A DNA stretch of 54,234 nt from assembly GCA_002729015.1 (NCBI GenBank), contig PBVO01000126.1, positions 128,622-182,855 of the forward strand. Direction: 5' to 3'. Positions 19,501-27,709 of the stretch are shown piece after piece (the first letter of the stretch is position 1; each line of letters starts with the position of its first letter). Position numbers and translations under genes: made by a program. Origin of the DNA: Candidatus Poribacteria bacterium. Its GTDB lineage: Bacteria > Poribacteria > WGA-4E > UBA9662. The notes below the pieces were generated by a model that was given only the letters and a program-made list of their open reading frames with translations, searched no databases and was not told the DNA's origin.

Positions 19501-19765
19501 TAACCCGTTTAATTCAGAGACGGATATCACATACGAGCTGCCTAGTTCTGCAGATGAAGTCATCGTTAGTATCTACACAATTTCTGGACGGTTAATTTGG
19601 CGCAGAGAAGTCAGTGGAGTAGTTGGTTTTGATTGGGTTCACTGGGACGGTCGAGATAGCGATGGTCGAATGGTTGCTAACGGTGTCTACTATTGCAAGG
19701 TAATAGCTCGAAGTGCAGGTGAAGAAGAACGTAGTGAAATTATCAAGTTGATGAAGTTGAGGTAG
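13559..19765 (+). CDS. Giant secreted C25 (gingipain/PorU-like) cysteine peptidase with C-terminal sorting-type domain
   Basis: 2068 residues. An N-terminal signal peptide ends near residue 25 (NYWLAISWA). Residues about 280-400 (YKICVSQTGIYQL, FQLHHKGKNGLEQVPIYV) resemble the N-terminal domain of PorU-type proteins. The C25 catalytic domain follows at about 700-1110: DYIIIAHSTY, VVLMGDGTWDF, QYAGHGGR with H959 and LVLSCYNGYF with C993, the His-Cys dyad of gingipains. Ig-like beta domains continue to a C-terminal YPNPFNSETDITYELP segment ending in WDGRDSDGRMVANGVYYCKV, as in FlgD-like/type IX sorting domains. GTG start, 10 bases after the SDR. Likely exported to the cell surface. PorU proper is shorter and has no sorting domain, so I call it PorU-like rather than PorU. 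Confidence 0.87.
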   Translation: MKTKTSESYISLILLFFNYWLAISWANPVVTPSVNGLTISFELNNLQVQSASVSSKTEQDLSRYKQITYGQPPANGRLSVAGNPQLPVSRFIIGVPISSNPTIDVTQVTTKKQYGIQVLPTPHREIVPNQSNDSLKSEKILSHYREDGFAYQSNANYPRKLAEIVYDGYIRSQRVIYLELHPIQYHPSSQTLLTHSRLVVQLRFDHSLSDPSSIRFESTPSTIFDQGQFGTFSSVLEPNVFERLFEHNLINAEQARHWRRQEKQAGIESEPELAQTKKKRYKICVSQTGIYQLREVDLRTRWQIDLRQIDPRLFQLHHKGKNGLEQVPIYVKGEQDGRFSSDEYITFLGKKTKNRYTRWNVYWLSIGKSAGLRVAEIDASPTDPGATQIPAFRAKKYFEEDHLHSNLQHLTPDSVVPRRSEQNYSNSRLLLNQSYGSVVDTSQKNRWFESVESWFWTGVRNSGDFNQIDLNFPLFDLAKSFDQPQIEVELQGGTPTDHQALVSVNDIRIDFASWKNQDSFRVSRSLRLWNNLKDAGKGEMNAITLARVDTTTEDNTTRYPYHIYINSFSVEFTRLFKAVNEFIDFSTPSSDKSYEVRSRRKVEYQLESFLSPRIEIFEHDGSRLVAKLSNVHVKEDQMNVADQNRLRQIEAVTEYGLIDQQIPEIDYTATFQVSDAHDGNYMAVSSRGIKHPDRIEIVAPSDLLDVTNGADYIIIAHSTYMSEAKRLANWRQTNRGGNYRVKVADLTEIYDTFGQGFVSPKAIKSFLKYAYQSWQPPSVSYVVLMGDGTWDFRGFDTETHVEPPETVGYIPTHYIWTSQFGQTSTDHWYTTVSGIDELPDFYLGRLSVESIDQAQDIVDKIIGYESNRPNGKWRKQIVSVADDEVSNSGDFIFRQSLNEIASGHTLLGYETTKIFLEDVIKEVKSDPAKYNNELPRRVAKDRVIEALGQGSVIAQYAGHGGRVVWAHEAIFDNTSIDQLAETKHQPFMLVLSCYNGYFDKPGEPSMAEKLLRHRNGGIISMLSATRLTYGSGNDALNRIIFDSIFKRNVRNFGSLSYDSKVELLATEGTGQIDVMLAYTLFGDPAMQLAIADYETQPRLANRTTAPGEILKVEGGQIFRIDYDAKKRQKNYYPLKDFNGRLEARAVFPGTYRTAQTEDGVIEVYNGDIVSKASTSVTDGRYDSFQITVPTDVREGTAHLEVYAESLQHIAVGGISFSVKVPRIVEIKPKLVSETTFQISALIADELTRGKKTGVETVTLEWRHPTTRDWSSTKMIADDSQGIGWYKTEIPLPLAKNTEPIRYQIVATDIDGLQTTSDLQQYRPYTLPDLSPIDVSFDVGALIYQVYSAKGGWELRADIQQSEDFQIQQDIKVVFFSGNPDRDDDGMIDQSAKKIGQTVIPPVAWKTRKEHTIEMGDSVNSPLAITKDPLNLNQIATGSIRYQLPIGEQVIFVWVNPPNDEQQSEVSYSNNIAAKNLEHKDLQVGQKDINFSPPCYAFSLRLPRASFGHTSILRLDSLPTLPPMQPSLKSIPLGGDNDSALAYNFLLEKPETGSSSANLISPVIIELYFDWTALKAEQEKMIGLEEGEIPDQSQLEIITAGAKQVAGQLRVYRWLSDMGKWLQLAESPGQSTEVTQFETLATNVRSENNGDGHIKTVRLDANASVREGKWVLFFTGSDTYRLYLGQKEDDEKFDSLELIDNSLIIPSDLTENTVYRYGMDTKIIKGNIPFQFGDILNFEVLKYKLTGQNEMRHYASAIRRSNNGNGVLRLLAGKKQIPPDSWIVLFLTEQTFQVEGKSSGLLATRGQLDEVYQDSNTGLSFEITSGLDIFDTGDSFSFQTREIGRVQAETSALGTFALMHSSDRTNPDIQLTVGRQNFVSGDPVSDTPLIQATISDDNGINPESIKLEIGQNNRNFRQLTDVEISQQYGANQVLVNYQSEELKQGVYQIRLFAKDLDGNRSETKIEFQVNKGLQLLKVLNYPNPFNSETDITYELPSSADEVIVSIYTISGRLIWRREVSGVVGFDWVHWDGRDSDGRMVANGVYYCKVIARSAGEEERSEIIKLMKLR

Positions 19766-19771
19766 TCTCTA

Positions 19772-20689
19772 TTGTCTGGTCAGTCAAATTCCCTACTGGC
19801 GATTTTGGGGCCGACAGCCAGTGGGAAGACAACAAATGCTGTTCGGTTAGCAAAATCTATTGGGGGCGAGATTATATCGGTAGATTCACGACAAATCTAC
19901 CGACAAATGGCAATTGGTACGGCTAAACCAACTTTGGAAGAGCAACAGTCAGTTCGACATCACCTGATTGACATTGCCAACGTGGATGAAAAATTTTCTG
20001 CAGCAGATTTTCAGAAACTAGCAGACCGAGCGATTCAAGACATTCGTCAAAGAGGAAAAGTAGTTTTGTTGGTTGGTGGTTCGGGGCTATACTTTCGAGC
20101 ATTAGTTGATGGTTTATTTTCAGGACCAGCTGGCGATGAAAATTTTCGACATCAGCTAAACATACAAGCGAACGTACATGGTCCCCAATATTTACATCAA
20201 GAACTTCAGAAGGTCGACCCACGTACAGCCGACAAAATACACCCCAACAACCTCGTACGTGTGATTCGAGCCCTAGAGGTCTACCATTTGTCAGGCCAAA
20301 AAATGTCAGATTTTCAACCTGCGTGGGATTCGGAGTCCCGATATAATTTTCGGGCCTACGTTTTAAAATTGGATCGACAATATCTGTACCAACGAATTGA
20401 AACCAGAGTGGACAAAATGATCGAGCATGGTTGGGTTCAAGAAGTTCAAGATTTACTAAATGCTGGTTACTCACCTTCAGCTCAACCCTTACGAAGTTTT
20501 GGGTACCACGAACTCATCAACTATCTTGATGGTAGAACTAATCTCGATACCGCGGTAGAACAAATTAAACTTAAAACAAGGCGCTATGCCAAGCGCCAAT
20601 TGACCTGGTTTCGGGCAGATCAGCGACTAAAGTGGGTTGACCCTAAGCAGTTAGAAAACCAAGTACTAACAATCAATTTTTCCCAATGA
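19772..20689 (+). CDS. miaA: tRNA dimethylallyltransferase
   Basis: Transfers the dimethylallyl group to A37 of tRNAs reading UNN codons. The P-loop GPTASGKTT, VDSRQIYRQMAIGTAKP (substrate loop), LVGGSGLYFRALVDGL, RVIRALEVY and the C-terminal QIKLKTRRYAKRQLTWFR are all diagnostic. 305 residues is typical. It begins with TTG six bases after the C25 peptidase stop; no nearby ATG gives a complete P-loop domain. Confidence 0.95.
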   Translation: MSGQSNSLLAILGPTASGKTTNAVRLAKSIGGEIISVDSRQIYRQMAIGTAKPTLEEQQSVRHHLIDIANVDEKFSAADFQKLADRAIQDIRQRGKVVLLVGGSGLYFRALVDGLFSGPAGDENFRHQLNIQANVHGPQYLHQELQKVDPRTADKIHPNNLVRVIRALEVYHLSGQKMSDFQPAWDSESRYNFRAYVLKLDRQYLYQRIETRVDKMIEHGWVQEVQDLLNAGYSPSAQPLRSFGYHELINYLDGRTNLDTAVEQIKLKTRRYAKRQLTWFRADQRLKWVDPKQLENQVLTINFSQ

Positions 20690-20711
20690 TGAAAAATAAG
20701 GAAGTTACAAA

Positions 20712-21302
20712 ATGGATCGAATTCAGGAATATATTTCTCACCTGCAACAAGTTTTGAGTCGATTATCGGTACCCGATGTTCGAGCCTCAATTGATCTTAT
20801 CATGAAGGCTTATGAAAATGATAAACAGATTTTCATTATTGGAAACGGCGGTAGTGCTTCGACAGCGTCCCACATCAGTTGTGATCTAAATAAGGGTACT
20901 GTTACAATACCCGGTGGTGGAGTTTTGCCTGGACTTAAACGATTTCGATCCATCAGTTTAACTGATAATGTTTCAACTATGAGCGCATGGGCTAATGACA
21001 CGACCTACGATGATATTTTTGTTGAACAGCTAAAAAACTTAGTTTGTCCCAATGATTTACTATTGTGTCTTAGTGTTAGCGGCAATTCAGAAAACATATT
21101 GCGGGCCATGAGACTAGCTAAACAAATGGACTGTAATTTGATTGCTTGGACCGGACAAAATGGAGGAAGAATGGCTGAAATTGCTGATGTTACTGTTCGT
21201 GTTGAGAGCGATCGGTACGGTCCTGTTGAAGATATTCATCTCATTTTGAATCACATTTTACATGATTGGATTTCAACAGATAACCAAGCCCGTATTGGCT
21301 GA
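20712..21302 (+). CDS. SIS-domain phosphosugar isomerase, GmhA-like
   Basis: Resembles sedoheptulose-7-phosphate isomerase, the first step of ADP-heptose synthesis for LPS. SIS motifs GNGGSAS (44-50) and LSVSGNSEN are clear. The zinc-site region reads ASHISCDLNKG (H54, D58) and VEDIHLILNHILHDW. Compared with E. coli GmhA, the Glu in the first segment is Asp and the Gln in the second is Glu, so the metal site is conservative but not identical. The ATG has AAGGAAG 8 bases upstream and lies 22 bp after miaA. Related SIS isomerases with other sugar substrates exist. Confidence 0.8.
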   Translation: MDRIQEYISHLQQVLSRLSVPDVRASIDLIMKAYENDKQIFIIGNGGSASTASHISCDLNKGTVTIPGGGVLPGLKRFRSISLTDNVSTMSAWANDTTYDDIFVEQLKNLVCPNDLLLCLSVSGNSENILRAMRLAKQMDCNLIAWTGQNGGRMAEIADVTVRVESDRYGPVEDIHLILNHILHDWISTDNQARIG

Positions 21303-21362
21303 CAATTGTTTGACACGACTGAATTTGGTCGATATAATTCGGTACAGTTAGGGGGGTTACGA

Positions 21363-22844
21363 ATGCTCATGTTCATCCGACTTTGGCTCTTTTTTCTACT
21401 TGCTCTATTCTGTATTCCCATTCAAGCTGCACAGGTCTACATCATCCGAATCCGTTCAGAAATAGGGAATGGACTTCGGGTTTATATCAAGCACGGCATC
21501 GAAGCGGCCGAAGCAGGAAACTCAGACGCCATCATTTTCGACATCGACACACCTGGTGGCGCGGTGAACGCCGCTAAAGATATCATCGACGATATACATC
21601 AGACAAATATTCCTACCATAGCTTATGTCAATAATGAGGCGATATCAGCGGGTGCGATGATTTCTTTAGCCTGCGACCAAATAGTTATGAGGGGTGGTGG
21701 TACAATTGGCGATTCGGCTCCAGTGTCCTTGCAAGGACAGGAAGCTGGTGAAAAGATTGTTTCTTACGTAAGAGGCAAAATAGAAGCTACAGCTGAGCGT
21801 CAAGGGCGTAACCCTGATATTGCCAAGGCAATGGTGGACAAGAAATTGTGGTTGGTAAAACTCAAAAACGGTAATATCGTTGCGTTGAGAAGCGACGAAT
21901 ATGAAAAACGAAGGGAAGCTGACGAGATTGAAGAAGTGATTGCGTCTGGCGGCGAAAGCGAAGCTGAACTTTTAACTCTTACCACAGAAGGTGCAATCAA
22001 ATATCAGTTAGCTGAAGCCGTCGCTGAAAGCTTAGACGCATTACTTGAGATGTATTTGATCGTTGAGGTCAATGGAACTCGCCAAGCTATGACCAGAGAA
22101 AATTTTGAATTTATGGATAAAGATTTACCATTTGTAGCCCTGAAAAATGCGAACCAAAACACAGTTGAACTTACCTTAGCTGACCGGATGGTTATTTTTT
22201 TGACCAGCCCGATAATTGCGGGCCTACTTTTGTCCCTCGGCACCGCAGGTCTATTTATCGAGATCCGATCACCTGGATTTGGGATCCCTGGATTGCTGGG
22301 TCTACTGTGCCTAAGCCTATTTTTTGGCGGTCACTTACTCAGTCATGTTGACGCCGAGTACGCGTTACTGGCTTTTGTCTTTGGGGTTTGCCTTCTACTT
22401 TTAGAAGCTTTTGTTATTCCTGGTTTCGGTATAGCAGGCATTTTGGGCCTTGGATGCATTTTATTTAGTATTTTCTTCATCTTTAGTCAAGCCTACGAAA
22501 CAGAACAAGCTATCACGACTTTGTCAGTTTCAGTCCTAATGACCGTTAGTCTTTGTGTTATTGCGGCTTACTTGTTGCCCAAAACAAGAACATGGAACAA
22601 CTTCGTTCTTCAGACTGAAATGGTCTCGGAGCAAGGATTCCATTCTGCGCCTCGTGAAGATTTTCAACACTACATTGGCCAGCTTGGTACAGCTCTGACA
22701 ACACTAAGACCGTCTGGTACCATTCGTATTGGAGAAGACCGACTTGACGCGATTAGTATAGGAAATTTTGTTGATCCTGAATCCACTGTGAAAGTTGTAC
22801 AAGTTGAAGGTGCAAATGTCTACGTAGAGGAAGTCTTAGTTTAA
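21363..22844 (+). CDS. NfeD-like membrane serine protease (ClpP-class)
   Basis: Long-form NfeD proteins join a ClpP-like protease domain, membrane helices and a C-terminal OB-fold domain; they act with stomatin/SPFH proteins. Signal peptide MLMFIRLWLFFLLALFCIPIQA; protease core DIDTPGG (60-66) and NNEAISAGAMISLACD with candidate nucleophile S95; K139 in SYVRGKIEATAE is the likely partner. About five membrane helices lie at 270-420, followed by the OB part (IGQLGTALTTLRPSGTIRIG). The frame opens 57 bases earlier at 21306, but AGGGGGG sits just before the ATG at 21363, which starts the signal peptide. No SPFH gene is adjacent. Confidence 0.88.
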   Translation: MLMFIRLWLFFLLALFCIPIQAAQVYIIRIRSEIGNGLRVYIKHGIEAAEAGNSDAIIFDIDTPGGAVNAAKDIIDDIHQTNIPTIAYVNNEAISAGAMISLACDQIVMRGGGTIGDSAPVSLQGQEAGEKIVSYVRGKIEATAERQGRNPDIAKAMVDKKLWLVKLKNGNIVALRSDEYEKRREADEIEEVIASGGESEAELLTLTTEGAIKYQLAEAVAESLDALLEMYLIVEVNGTRQAMTRENFEFMDKDLPFVALKNANQNTVELTLADRMVIFLTSPIIAGLLLSLGTAGLFIEIRSPGFGIPGLLGLLCLSLFFGGHLLSHVDAEYALLAFVFGVCLLLLEAFVIPGFGIAGILGLGCILFSIFFIFSQAYETEQAITTLSVSVLMTVSLCVIAAYLLPKTRTWNNFVLQTEMVSEQGFHSAPREDFQHYIGQLGTALTTLRPSGTIRIGEDRLDAISIGNFVDPESTVKVVQVEGANVYVEEVLV

Positions 22845-22895
22845 TACAAACAGCTTTCCACGTTGGTAATATAAACAAATCTCAAGGAGTTTAAA

Positions 22896-24086
22896 TTGAG
22901 TAAAAGAATTGGTGTCCTAACTGGTGGAGGCGACACCCCTGCACTAAATGCTACACTCAAGGGTATAGCCCTGAAAGCCGAGGAACTCGGTTATGAATTA
23001 ATCGGGTTCATGGAAGGTTGGGCTGGTGTTTTGACCGGTGGTTCCTACGTACGTCTTAATCCTGATATGGTTGATGAAAATCAAGGTGGGACACTGTTGC
23101 AGAGTTCCAGAACCAACTTGCGTGCTTCTAATAAATTAGGTGAAGCCGTCGACAATTTGAAAAAGCTGAAAATTGACGCACTGATCCCAATAGGTGGAGA
23201 TGACACCTTGAGCGTTGGTTCAGCACTGTCCGAACACTTCACTACAACTTTCGTAACTAAGACAATTGACAACGATGTTGGAATCAACTGCCCAGCAGAA
23301 GAGGCACTTGATTACACGAAGATTATTAATTATTTCTGCCCCGGCTTTCCTAGTGCTGCTCACCTCGTCGCAAAATACGTTCGTGATATCCGTACGACAG
23401 CCTATTCACACAACCGTGTTATTTTCGTGGAAGCCATGGGTCGCTATGCTGGCTGGCTAACGTTGTCCGCTGCTTATGGTGGTGCAGACTTAATCCTAAT
23501 TCCCGAGGTAACTTACGATCCTGATAAGATGGCCGAAATAATAGAGAAACAATATCTAGAAAAAGGTCACCTGATTGTAGCTGTTTCAGAAGGGGTTAGT
23601 GATGCTAATGGTGATCTAATCACTGAATCAGCAGAACTGGATAGCTTTGGTCACGCAAGACCTGGGGGTTGTTCAGAGGTCATTGCTGATCATATGAAAA
23701 ATCGAATGCCTAGTTTATCTTCATCAGTATTTCGACACCAGATTCTCGGTTATATGCAGCGCTGTGGTAGCCCAATACCGATCGATCGAGACACCGCTAT
23801 CAAAGCTGGGAAATTATCAGTTTCCGCTGTTGAGAATGGACAAGTAAACCATGTTTCTACTATCATGAGAACGGATTTGGGTCTGGAACCACGTTTGCTC
23901 CATTTAAATCAAGTCCTGAAGCGTGGAGAAGATGGACACGTAATCCGGAGGGACACGGATAGCCGTTTCTACGAAGCTGAGAATTTCAGAATTTCGTCAG
24001 CTGGTATTGGGTATTTCCGACCGATTTTTGGCGATATCCCCAGAGATCATACCGCGTCAAGTCTAGACAGAATGACCATAGGATGA
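22896..24086 (+). CDS. pfp: Pyrophosphate-dependent 6-phosphofructokinase
   Basis: Phosphorylates fructose 6-phosphate with PPi, or runs in reverse, in glycolysis/gluconeogenesis. The N-terminal GVLTGGGDTPALNA and MGRYAGW identify the PFK family. The two positions that separate PPi from ATP users both read PPi-type: Asp in GGDDT (D103, where ATP enzymes have Gly) and Lys in KTIDND (K122); D125 and D127 are the catalytic aspartates. 396 residues. TTG start with AAGGAG 8 bases upstream, 51 bp after the nfeD-like gene. It is the last gene of the plus-strand run and ends 35 bp from a convergent gene. Confidence 0.92.
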   Translation: MSKRIGVLTGGGDTPALNATLKGIALKAEELGYELIGFMEGWAGVLTGGSYVRLNPDMVDENQGGTLLQSSRTNLRASNKLGEAVDNLKKLKIDALIPIGGDDTLSVGSALSEHFTTTFVTKTIDNDVGINCPAEEALDYTKIINYFCPGFPSAAHLVAKYVRDIRTTAYSHNRVIFVEAMGRYAGWLTLSAAYGGADLILIPEVTYDPDKMAEIIEKQYLEKGHLIVAVSEGVSDANGDLITESAELDSFGHARPGGCSEVIADHMKNRMPSLSSSVFRHQILGYMQRCGSPIPIDRDTAIKAGKLSVSAVENGQVNHVSTIMRTDLGLEPRLLHLNQVLKRGEDGHVIRRDTDSRFYEAENFRISSAGIGYFRPIFGDIPRDHTASSLDRMTIG

Positions 24087-24121
24087 TAGTCTGACAGACA
24101 ACAATTCATACCAGATCGCTT

Positions 24122-24628
24122 TTACTCTGGTTGAATTGGTTTCAACACACGTAAGAAACCGACCACCAAATTGCCTGCCCCCCAAATGAAAGCGATGGCC
24201 AAGATAGGAACACTAAGTCTGTTTTCAAATAACTCACGAATTGTCTGCCCCCATTTTGATTGTGGATTCATAGACAGAAACGTAATAGCAGAGGAGAAGG
24301 CTAGCCAAATTAAACCTCGTAGTAAATGGGTTTGGCTGCTTTCTCCAAACCCTCTGTCGGGTAACTCTGAATTTCCTCCACTGTAACTGTTCGTCTGCCA
24401 ATTATTTTCTTCCACCATTCGTTTCACGTGATCTGACAGATCAGTCTGGTCGATCTGAGTAAATATAGGCTGTATTTCCTGGAGTATGGTAGTTTCGCTT
24501 TTTCCTTCGTTGATTCTCAAGCTAACTTCTGCTACTAATTGATTATAGAGTTCAAGAAGATAGTTATTATTTTCTGTAGGCCAATCTGGCTGTGCATCGG
24601 CACTTTTATCTTGGTTAAAGGTTGCCAA
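24122..24628 (-). CDS. Small membrane protein with acidic N-terminal domain, unknown
   Basis: 168 residues: a soluble, helical, Asp/Glu/Gln-rich N-terminal part (ETTILQEIQPIFTQIDQ) and two C-terminal hydrophobic helices (about 103-120 and 142-160, AIAFIWGAGNLVVGFLRVL). I do not recognise the family. TTG start preceded by AGGAT at about 8 bases, only 9 bp downstream of trpA, so probably the last gene of the ccm-trp unit. Confidence 0.6.
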   Translation of the reverse strand: MATFNQDKSADAQPDWPTENNNYLLELYNQLVAEVSLRINEGKSETTILQEIQPIFTQIDQTDLSDHVKRMVEENNWQTNSYSGGNSELPDRGFGESSQTHLLRGLIWLAFSSAITFLSMNPQSKWGQTIRELFENRLSVPILAIAFIWGAGNLVVGFLRVLKPIQPE

Positions 24629-24637
24629 ATGATTATC

Positions 24638-25438
24638 CTATCCTTTTATACCATGAATCAATTCTGTTGCAAATTTTTCGACACTCTCAATTATATTAGT
24701 TTCATTTCCAAGGTTCGACTCAATTTGGTCGATAATAGCGCTTCCTACCACCACACCGTCTGCAATATCCGAAATCGATCTAGCTTGCTCAGAGTTAGAA
24801 ATACCAAACCCGACACATATAGGAGTCTTAGTATGTTTTCTCAATTCGGTAATCATGGGAACTACATCTGTTGAGATCTCTCTTCTAGTACCGGTTACAC
24901 CTGTTACCGAAACGCAATAAATGAAGCCACCTCCAGATTTAGCGATTTTTGTCATTCGCTCAACAGTACTAGTTGGTGCTACTAAGAAAATAACCTTAAT
25001 ATCATACTGTGCTGCAATTCGTTGAATGGGATCACTCTCTTCGATTGGTAAATCTGGGATAATGATGCCATCTACCCCAACAGAACGAGCTTTAGTAAAA
25101 AATTCTTCTAACCCCATTACAAAAATCGGATTATAATATCCCATTAAGACTATCGGTACGTCAGTCTCTGTTCTTAGATCTGCTACTAGTTGTAATAGTT
25201 GACTCAGCGTTACTCTGTTCTCTAGTGCACGCTCACTTGCTTTCTGAATGGTTGGTCCATCAGCAATAGGATCTGAAAAAGGAACGCCGAGTTCAATAAT
25301 ATCTGCTCCCGCTTTATCTAGGGTTAAGACTAACTTTCGTGTGATATCAAGGTTAGGATCTCCACCACAAATATAGGGTATAAAAGCTGATTTCTTTTCC
25401 TGCTTCAACTTGCGAAACTTAGAATCAATTCTGTTCAA
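24638..25438 (-). CDS. trpA: Tryptophan synthase alpha chain
   Basis: Cleaves indole-3-glycerol phosphate to indole, which is passed to TrpB. Catalytic Glu in IIELGVPFSDP and Asp in PIADGPTIQ are present, as are PLMGYYNP-type (VLMGYYNPIF), PDLPIEES, the flexible loop SVTGVTGTR and the phosphate-binding VGFGIS and VVGSAI segments. 266 residues, normal. Nine bases separate it from trpB. No other trp gene is beside it. Confidence 0.96.
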   Translation of the reverse strand: MNRIDSKFRKLKQEKKSAFIPYICGGDPNLDITRKLVLTLDKAGADIIELGVPFSDPIADGPTIQKASERALENRVTLSQLLQLVADLRTETDVPIVLMGYYNPIFVMGLEEFFTKARSVGVDGIIIPDLPIEESDPIQRIAAQYDIKVIFLVAPTSTVERMTKIAKSGGGFIYCVSVTGVTGTRREISTDVVPMITELRKHTKTPICVGFGISNSEQARSISDIADGVVVGSAIIDQIESNLGNETNIIESVEKFATELIHGIKG

Positions 25439-25447
25439 GAGAAACTC

Positions 25448-26653
25448 CTAAATAGAAATACCAAGAGCCTCAGCAATGGTATATACATCTTTATCACCAC
25501 GACCAGACAAACACAATACTATAGTTTCATCCACAGACATCTGTGGGGCAACTTTAGTCAGATAAGCTATAGCATGCGAGGTTTCTAGAGCTGGAATAAT
25601 TCCTTCCTGGTGTGCGAGGAGTTGGAAACCTTCGACCGCCTCCTGATCCGTGATAGATACGTATGTTGCACGTCCACTATCGTGATAAAAGCTGTGCTCA
25701 GGGCCAACACCTGGATAATCAAGACCTGCGGAAATCGAGTGTGCAGGGGTAATCTGTCCTTTGTTTTCTTGCAACAGATGACACTTGGCTCCGTGAAATA
25801 TACCGACACTACCAGCACTCAACGAAGCAGAATGCTCGCCACTGTCAAGACCTCGTCCACCTGCCTCGACCCCAACTAACGACACTTCCTTGTCTTGATA
25901 AAAAGGATAGAACATGCCAATTGAATTACTGCCTCCACCAACACAAGCAACAACGAGATCAGGTAGAGCCCCTGTTAATTCCTGAATTTGCTGGCGAGTT
26001 TCCTGACCAATAACAGATTGAAAGTCCCTAACGATCATTGGGTAGGGGTGAGCCCCTACAACCGATCCAATCAATAAATGAGTGTTACGGACATTAGTCA
26101 CCCAATCACGAAACGTAGCATTAATCGCATCCTTCAAAGTTCGAGAACCGGAGGTAACTGGTGTTACTTTGGCTCCCATCGTGCGCATCCGAAATACGTT
26201 GAGAGACTGCCTATGAACGTCCTCTTCCCCCATAAAAATCTCGCACTCAAAGTCAAATTTAGCACATACTGTAGCAGTAGCTACTCCATGTTGGCCAGCT
26301 CCAGTCTCAGCGATAATTCGTTTTTTACCCATCCGTTTAGCTAGTAATATTTGACCGATGGTATTATTGATCTTATGAGCTCCGGTGTGATTAAGATCTT
26401 CCCGTTTTAAGTAGATTTTTGCCCCTCCAAGTGTTTCTGTCAATCTTTCTGCAAAATATAGAGGATTAGGACGACCAACATAAGATTGCAAATAGTGGTG
26501 GAGTTCACTTTGGAAGTCATCATCGTCTTTAAAATGGTGATAAGACTCTTCCAACTCTAGTAAAGCAGGCATTAAGGTTTCAGGTACAAATCGGCCGCCA
26601 AATTCACCGAATCGGCCTGCATCGTTGGGTAAGGTTGTGATGGAATGTTCCAC
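25448..26653 (-). CDS. trpB: Tryptophan synthase beta chain
   Basis: PLP enzyme joining indole and serine. Numbered from the GTG at 26653: [19 protein letters not shown] at the N-terminus, catalytic K94 in [10 protein letters not shown], the phosphate-binding GGGSNSIG and the C-terminal LSGRGDKD. 401 residues, as expected for TrpB1. The frame extends 93 bases upstream with non-conserved sequence overlapping the ccmD-like gene; AAGGAG 9 bases before the GTG decides the start. It follows the ccmD-like gene by 28 bp. Confidence 0.95.
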   Translation of the reverse strand: MEHSITTLPNDAGRFGEFGGRFVPETLMPALLELEESYHHFKDDDDFQSELHHYLQSYVGRPNPLYFAERLTETLGGAKIYLKREDLNHTGAHKINNTIGQILLAKRMGKKRIIAETGAGQHGVATATVCAKFDFECEIFMGEEDVHRQSLNVFRMRTMGAKVTPVTSGSRTLKDAINATFRDWVTNVRNTHLLIGSVVGAHPYPMIVRDFQSVIGQETRQQIQELTGALPDLVVACVGGGSNSIGMFYPFYQDKEVSLVGVEAGGRGLDSGEHSASLSAGSVGIFHGAKCHLLQENKGQITPAHSISAGLDYPGVGPEHSFYHDSGRATYVSITDQEAVEGFQLLAHQEGIIPALETSHAIAYLTKVAPQMSVDETIVLCLSGRGDKDVYTIAEALGISI

Positions 26654-26681
26654 GTGGTTTAACTCCTTTGTTACTTCTGTC

Positions 26682-27059
26682 TTATTTGGGCCGAATTTGA
26701 TCCGATGAAGCGTCGAGTCGTTGAATTTGCTTATGCAAATGCGCATATTGTTGCTTGAGCCGGAACAGATACAGTATCAAAATTAACCAAACGAAAAAAT
26801 AAGCAGTTATTAGGTATTTAATTCGACGAGATTGACCTTCATTAAGTAGTTCGACGACTTTTACCACGATTCCATAGACTTCAGCCCGGTCATACTTGAT
26901 CTCGTTTCCTAAAACATCTGAAATAGCAGTTTCGATACGTTCTTCCGGAATTAATGTGTCAGGAGATGGAGTGAGTTGGAATAGAGCTAAAAAAGTAGCG
27001 AAAACGAGAAAGATGATGATGAAATCCACTTTCAGCATGGAGTCAAATTTACCGGTCAA
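26682..27059 (-). CDS. CcmD-like cytochrome c biogenesis membrane protein, extended
   Basis: The C-terminal 45 residues ([21 protein letters not shown] then HLHKQIQRL) match the CcmD pattern: one helix followed by a charged, Leu-spaced tail that couples heme-loaded CcmE to the CcmABC transporter. Unusually, this protein adds an N-terminal helix ([18 protein letters not shown]) and about 45 soluble residues, giving 125 in all where CcmD is commonly 45-80. The start is uncertain: TTG at 27059 overlaps the ccmC end by 11 bases, ATG at 27038 is the alternative. Position directly after ccmC supports the call. Confidence 0.65.
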   Translation of the reverse strand: MTGKFDSMLKVDFIIIFLVFATFLALFQLTPSPDTLIPEERIETAISDVLGNEIKYDRAEVYGIVVKVVELLNEGQSRRIKYLITAYFFVWLILILYLFRLKQQYAHLHKQIQRLDASSDQIRPK

Positions 27060-27702
27060 CTTGCATATTATTTAGCTTATGCAAGATAATTTCTAAGTCA
27101 GTTCTCATTTTCAGTAAGACGACATATATCAAAGTTAACGCGAACCAAGAAATTAGCCAAGCTGACCGCATACTTTCAGCTAAATTCGATCGAGTGGTAG
27201 TTGGTGGGTGTAGGCTACTTGATTGCCACAATTTCACAGAATAATATACGATTGGTACGTTCAAAAAAGCAACAATACCAAATACAGCAGAAAATCTCTT
27301 TTTTTGGGCTGAAGGGGCTGAATTTCTTAAAATGAAGTAACCAGCATAGGTTAACCATAAAATCAGAGTGCTGGTTAAACGTGGTTCCCAATTCCACCAT
27401 GTGTTCCAAGATGACTTTGCCCAAATAGGTCCAGTTGTTAATACGATAGTGGCAAAAACCAACCCTAATTCGGCTGAATTGGCCGCGATCAAATCTGCCT
27501 TGAAATTTCGCTTTACCAAGTAAATTATGCTACATACACAAGTAACAGCGAAAGCTAGAAAGGAAGTGAAAGCCGAGGAAACATGAAAGTAAAAAATTTT
27601 CTGAACTTCTAGCATTGTCTTTTCGTAGTCTGCGTATCCGAAGACTAAATAAAGAGACAAGAAAAGTATCACTACTGTTACAAGAGGGAGAAGAGTCTTC
27701 AT
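27049..27702 (-). CDS. ccmC: Heme exporter / cytochrome c biogenesis protein CcmC
   Basis: Polytopic heme-handling protein that loads heme onto CcmE at the outer face of the membrane. About six helices, histidines in FYFHVSSAF and SLHPPT, and the tryptophan-rich motif SSWNTWWNWEPRLTS. In most CcmC the acidic residue of that motif (WWxWDxRLTS) is Asp; here it is Glu. I chose ATG at 27702 with GAAGG 10 bases upstream; a TTG at 27720 overlapping ccmB is possible. Between ccmB and the ccmD-like gene. Confidence 0.9.
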   Translation of the reverse strand: MKTLLPLVTVVILFLSLYLVFGYADYEKTMLEVQKIFYFHVSSAFTSFLAFAVTCVCSIIYLVKRNFKADLIAANSAELGLVFATIVLTTGPIWAKSSWNTWWNWEPRLTSTLILWLTYAGYFILRNSAPSAQKKRFSAVFGIVAFLNVPIVYYSVKLWQSSSLHPPTTTRSNLAESMRSAWLISWFALTLIYVVLLKMRTDLEIILHKLNNMQVDR

Positions 27703-27709
27703 CACTTTG

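Noticed and set aside
19923..20474. 183-codon minus-strand ORF
   Set aside because: Complete shadow of miaA, which has all family motifs.
24087..24121. Terminator between pfp and the convergent small membrane protein
   Set aside because: Only a 5-bp GTCTG/CAGAC stem with a one-base centre and no T-run.
26654..26746. Upstream extension of trpB
   Set aside because: Overlaps the ccmD-like gene and is not conserved; the GTG at 26653 has an AAGGAG site.
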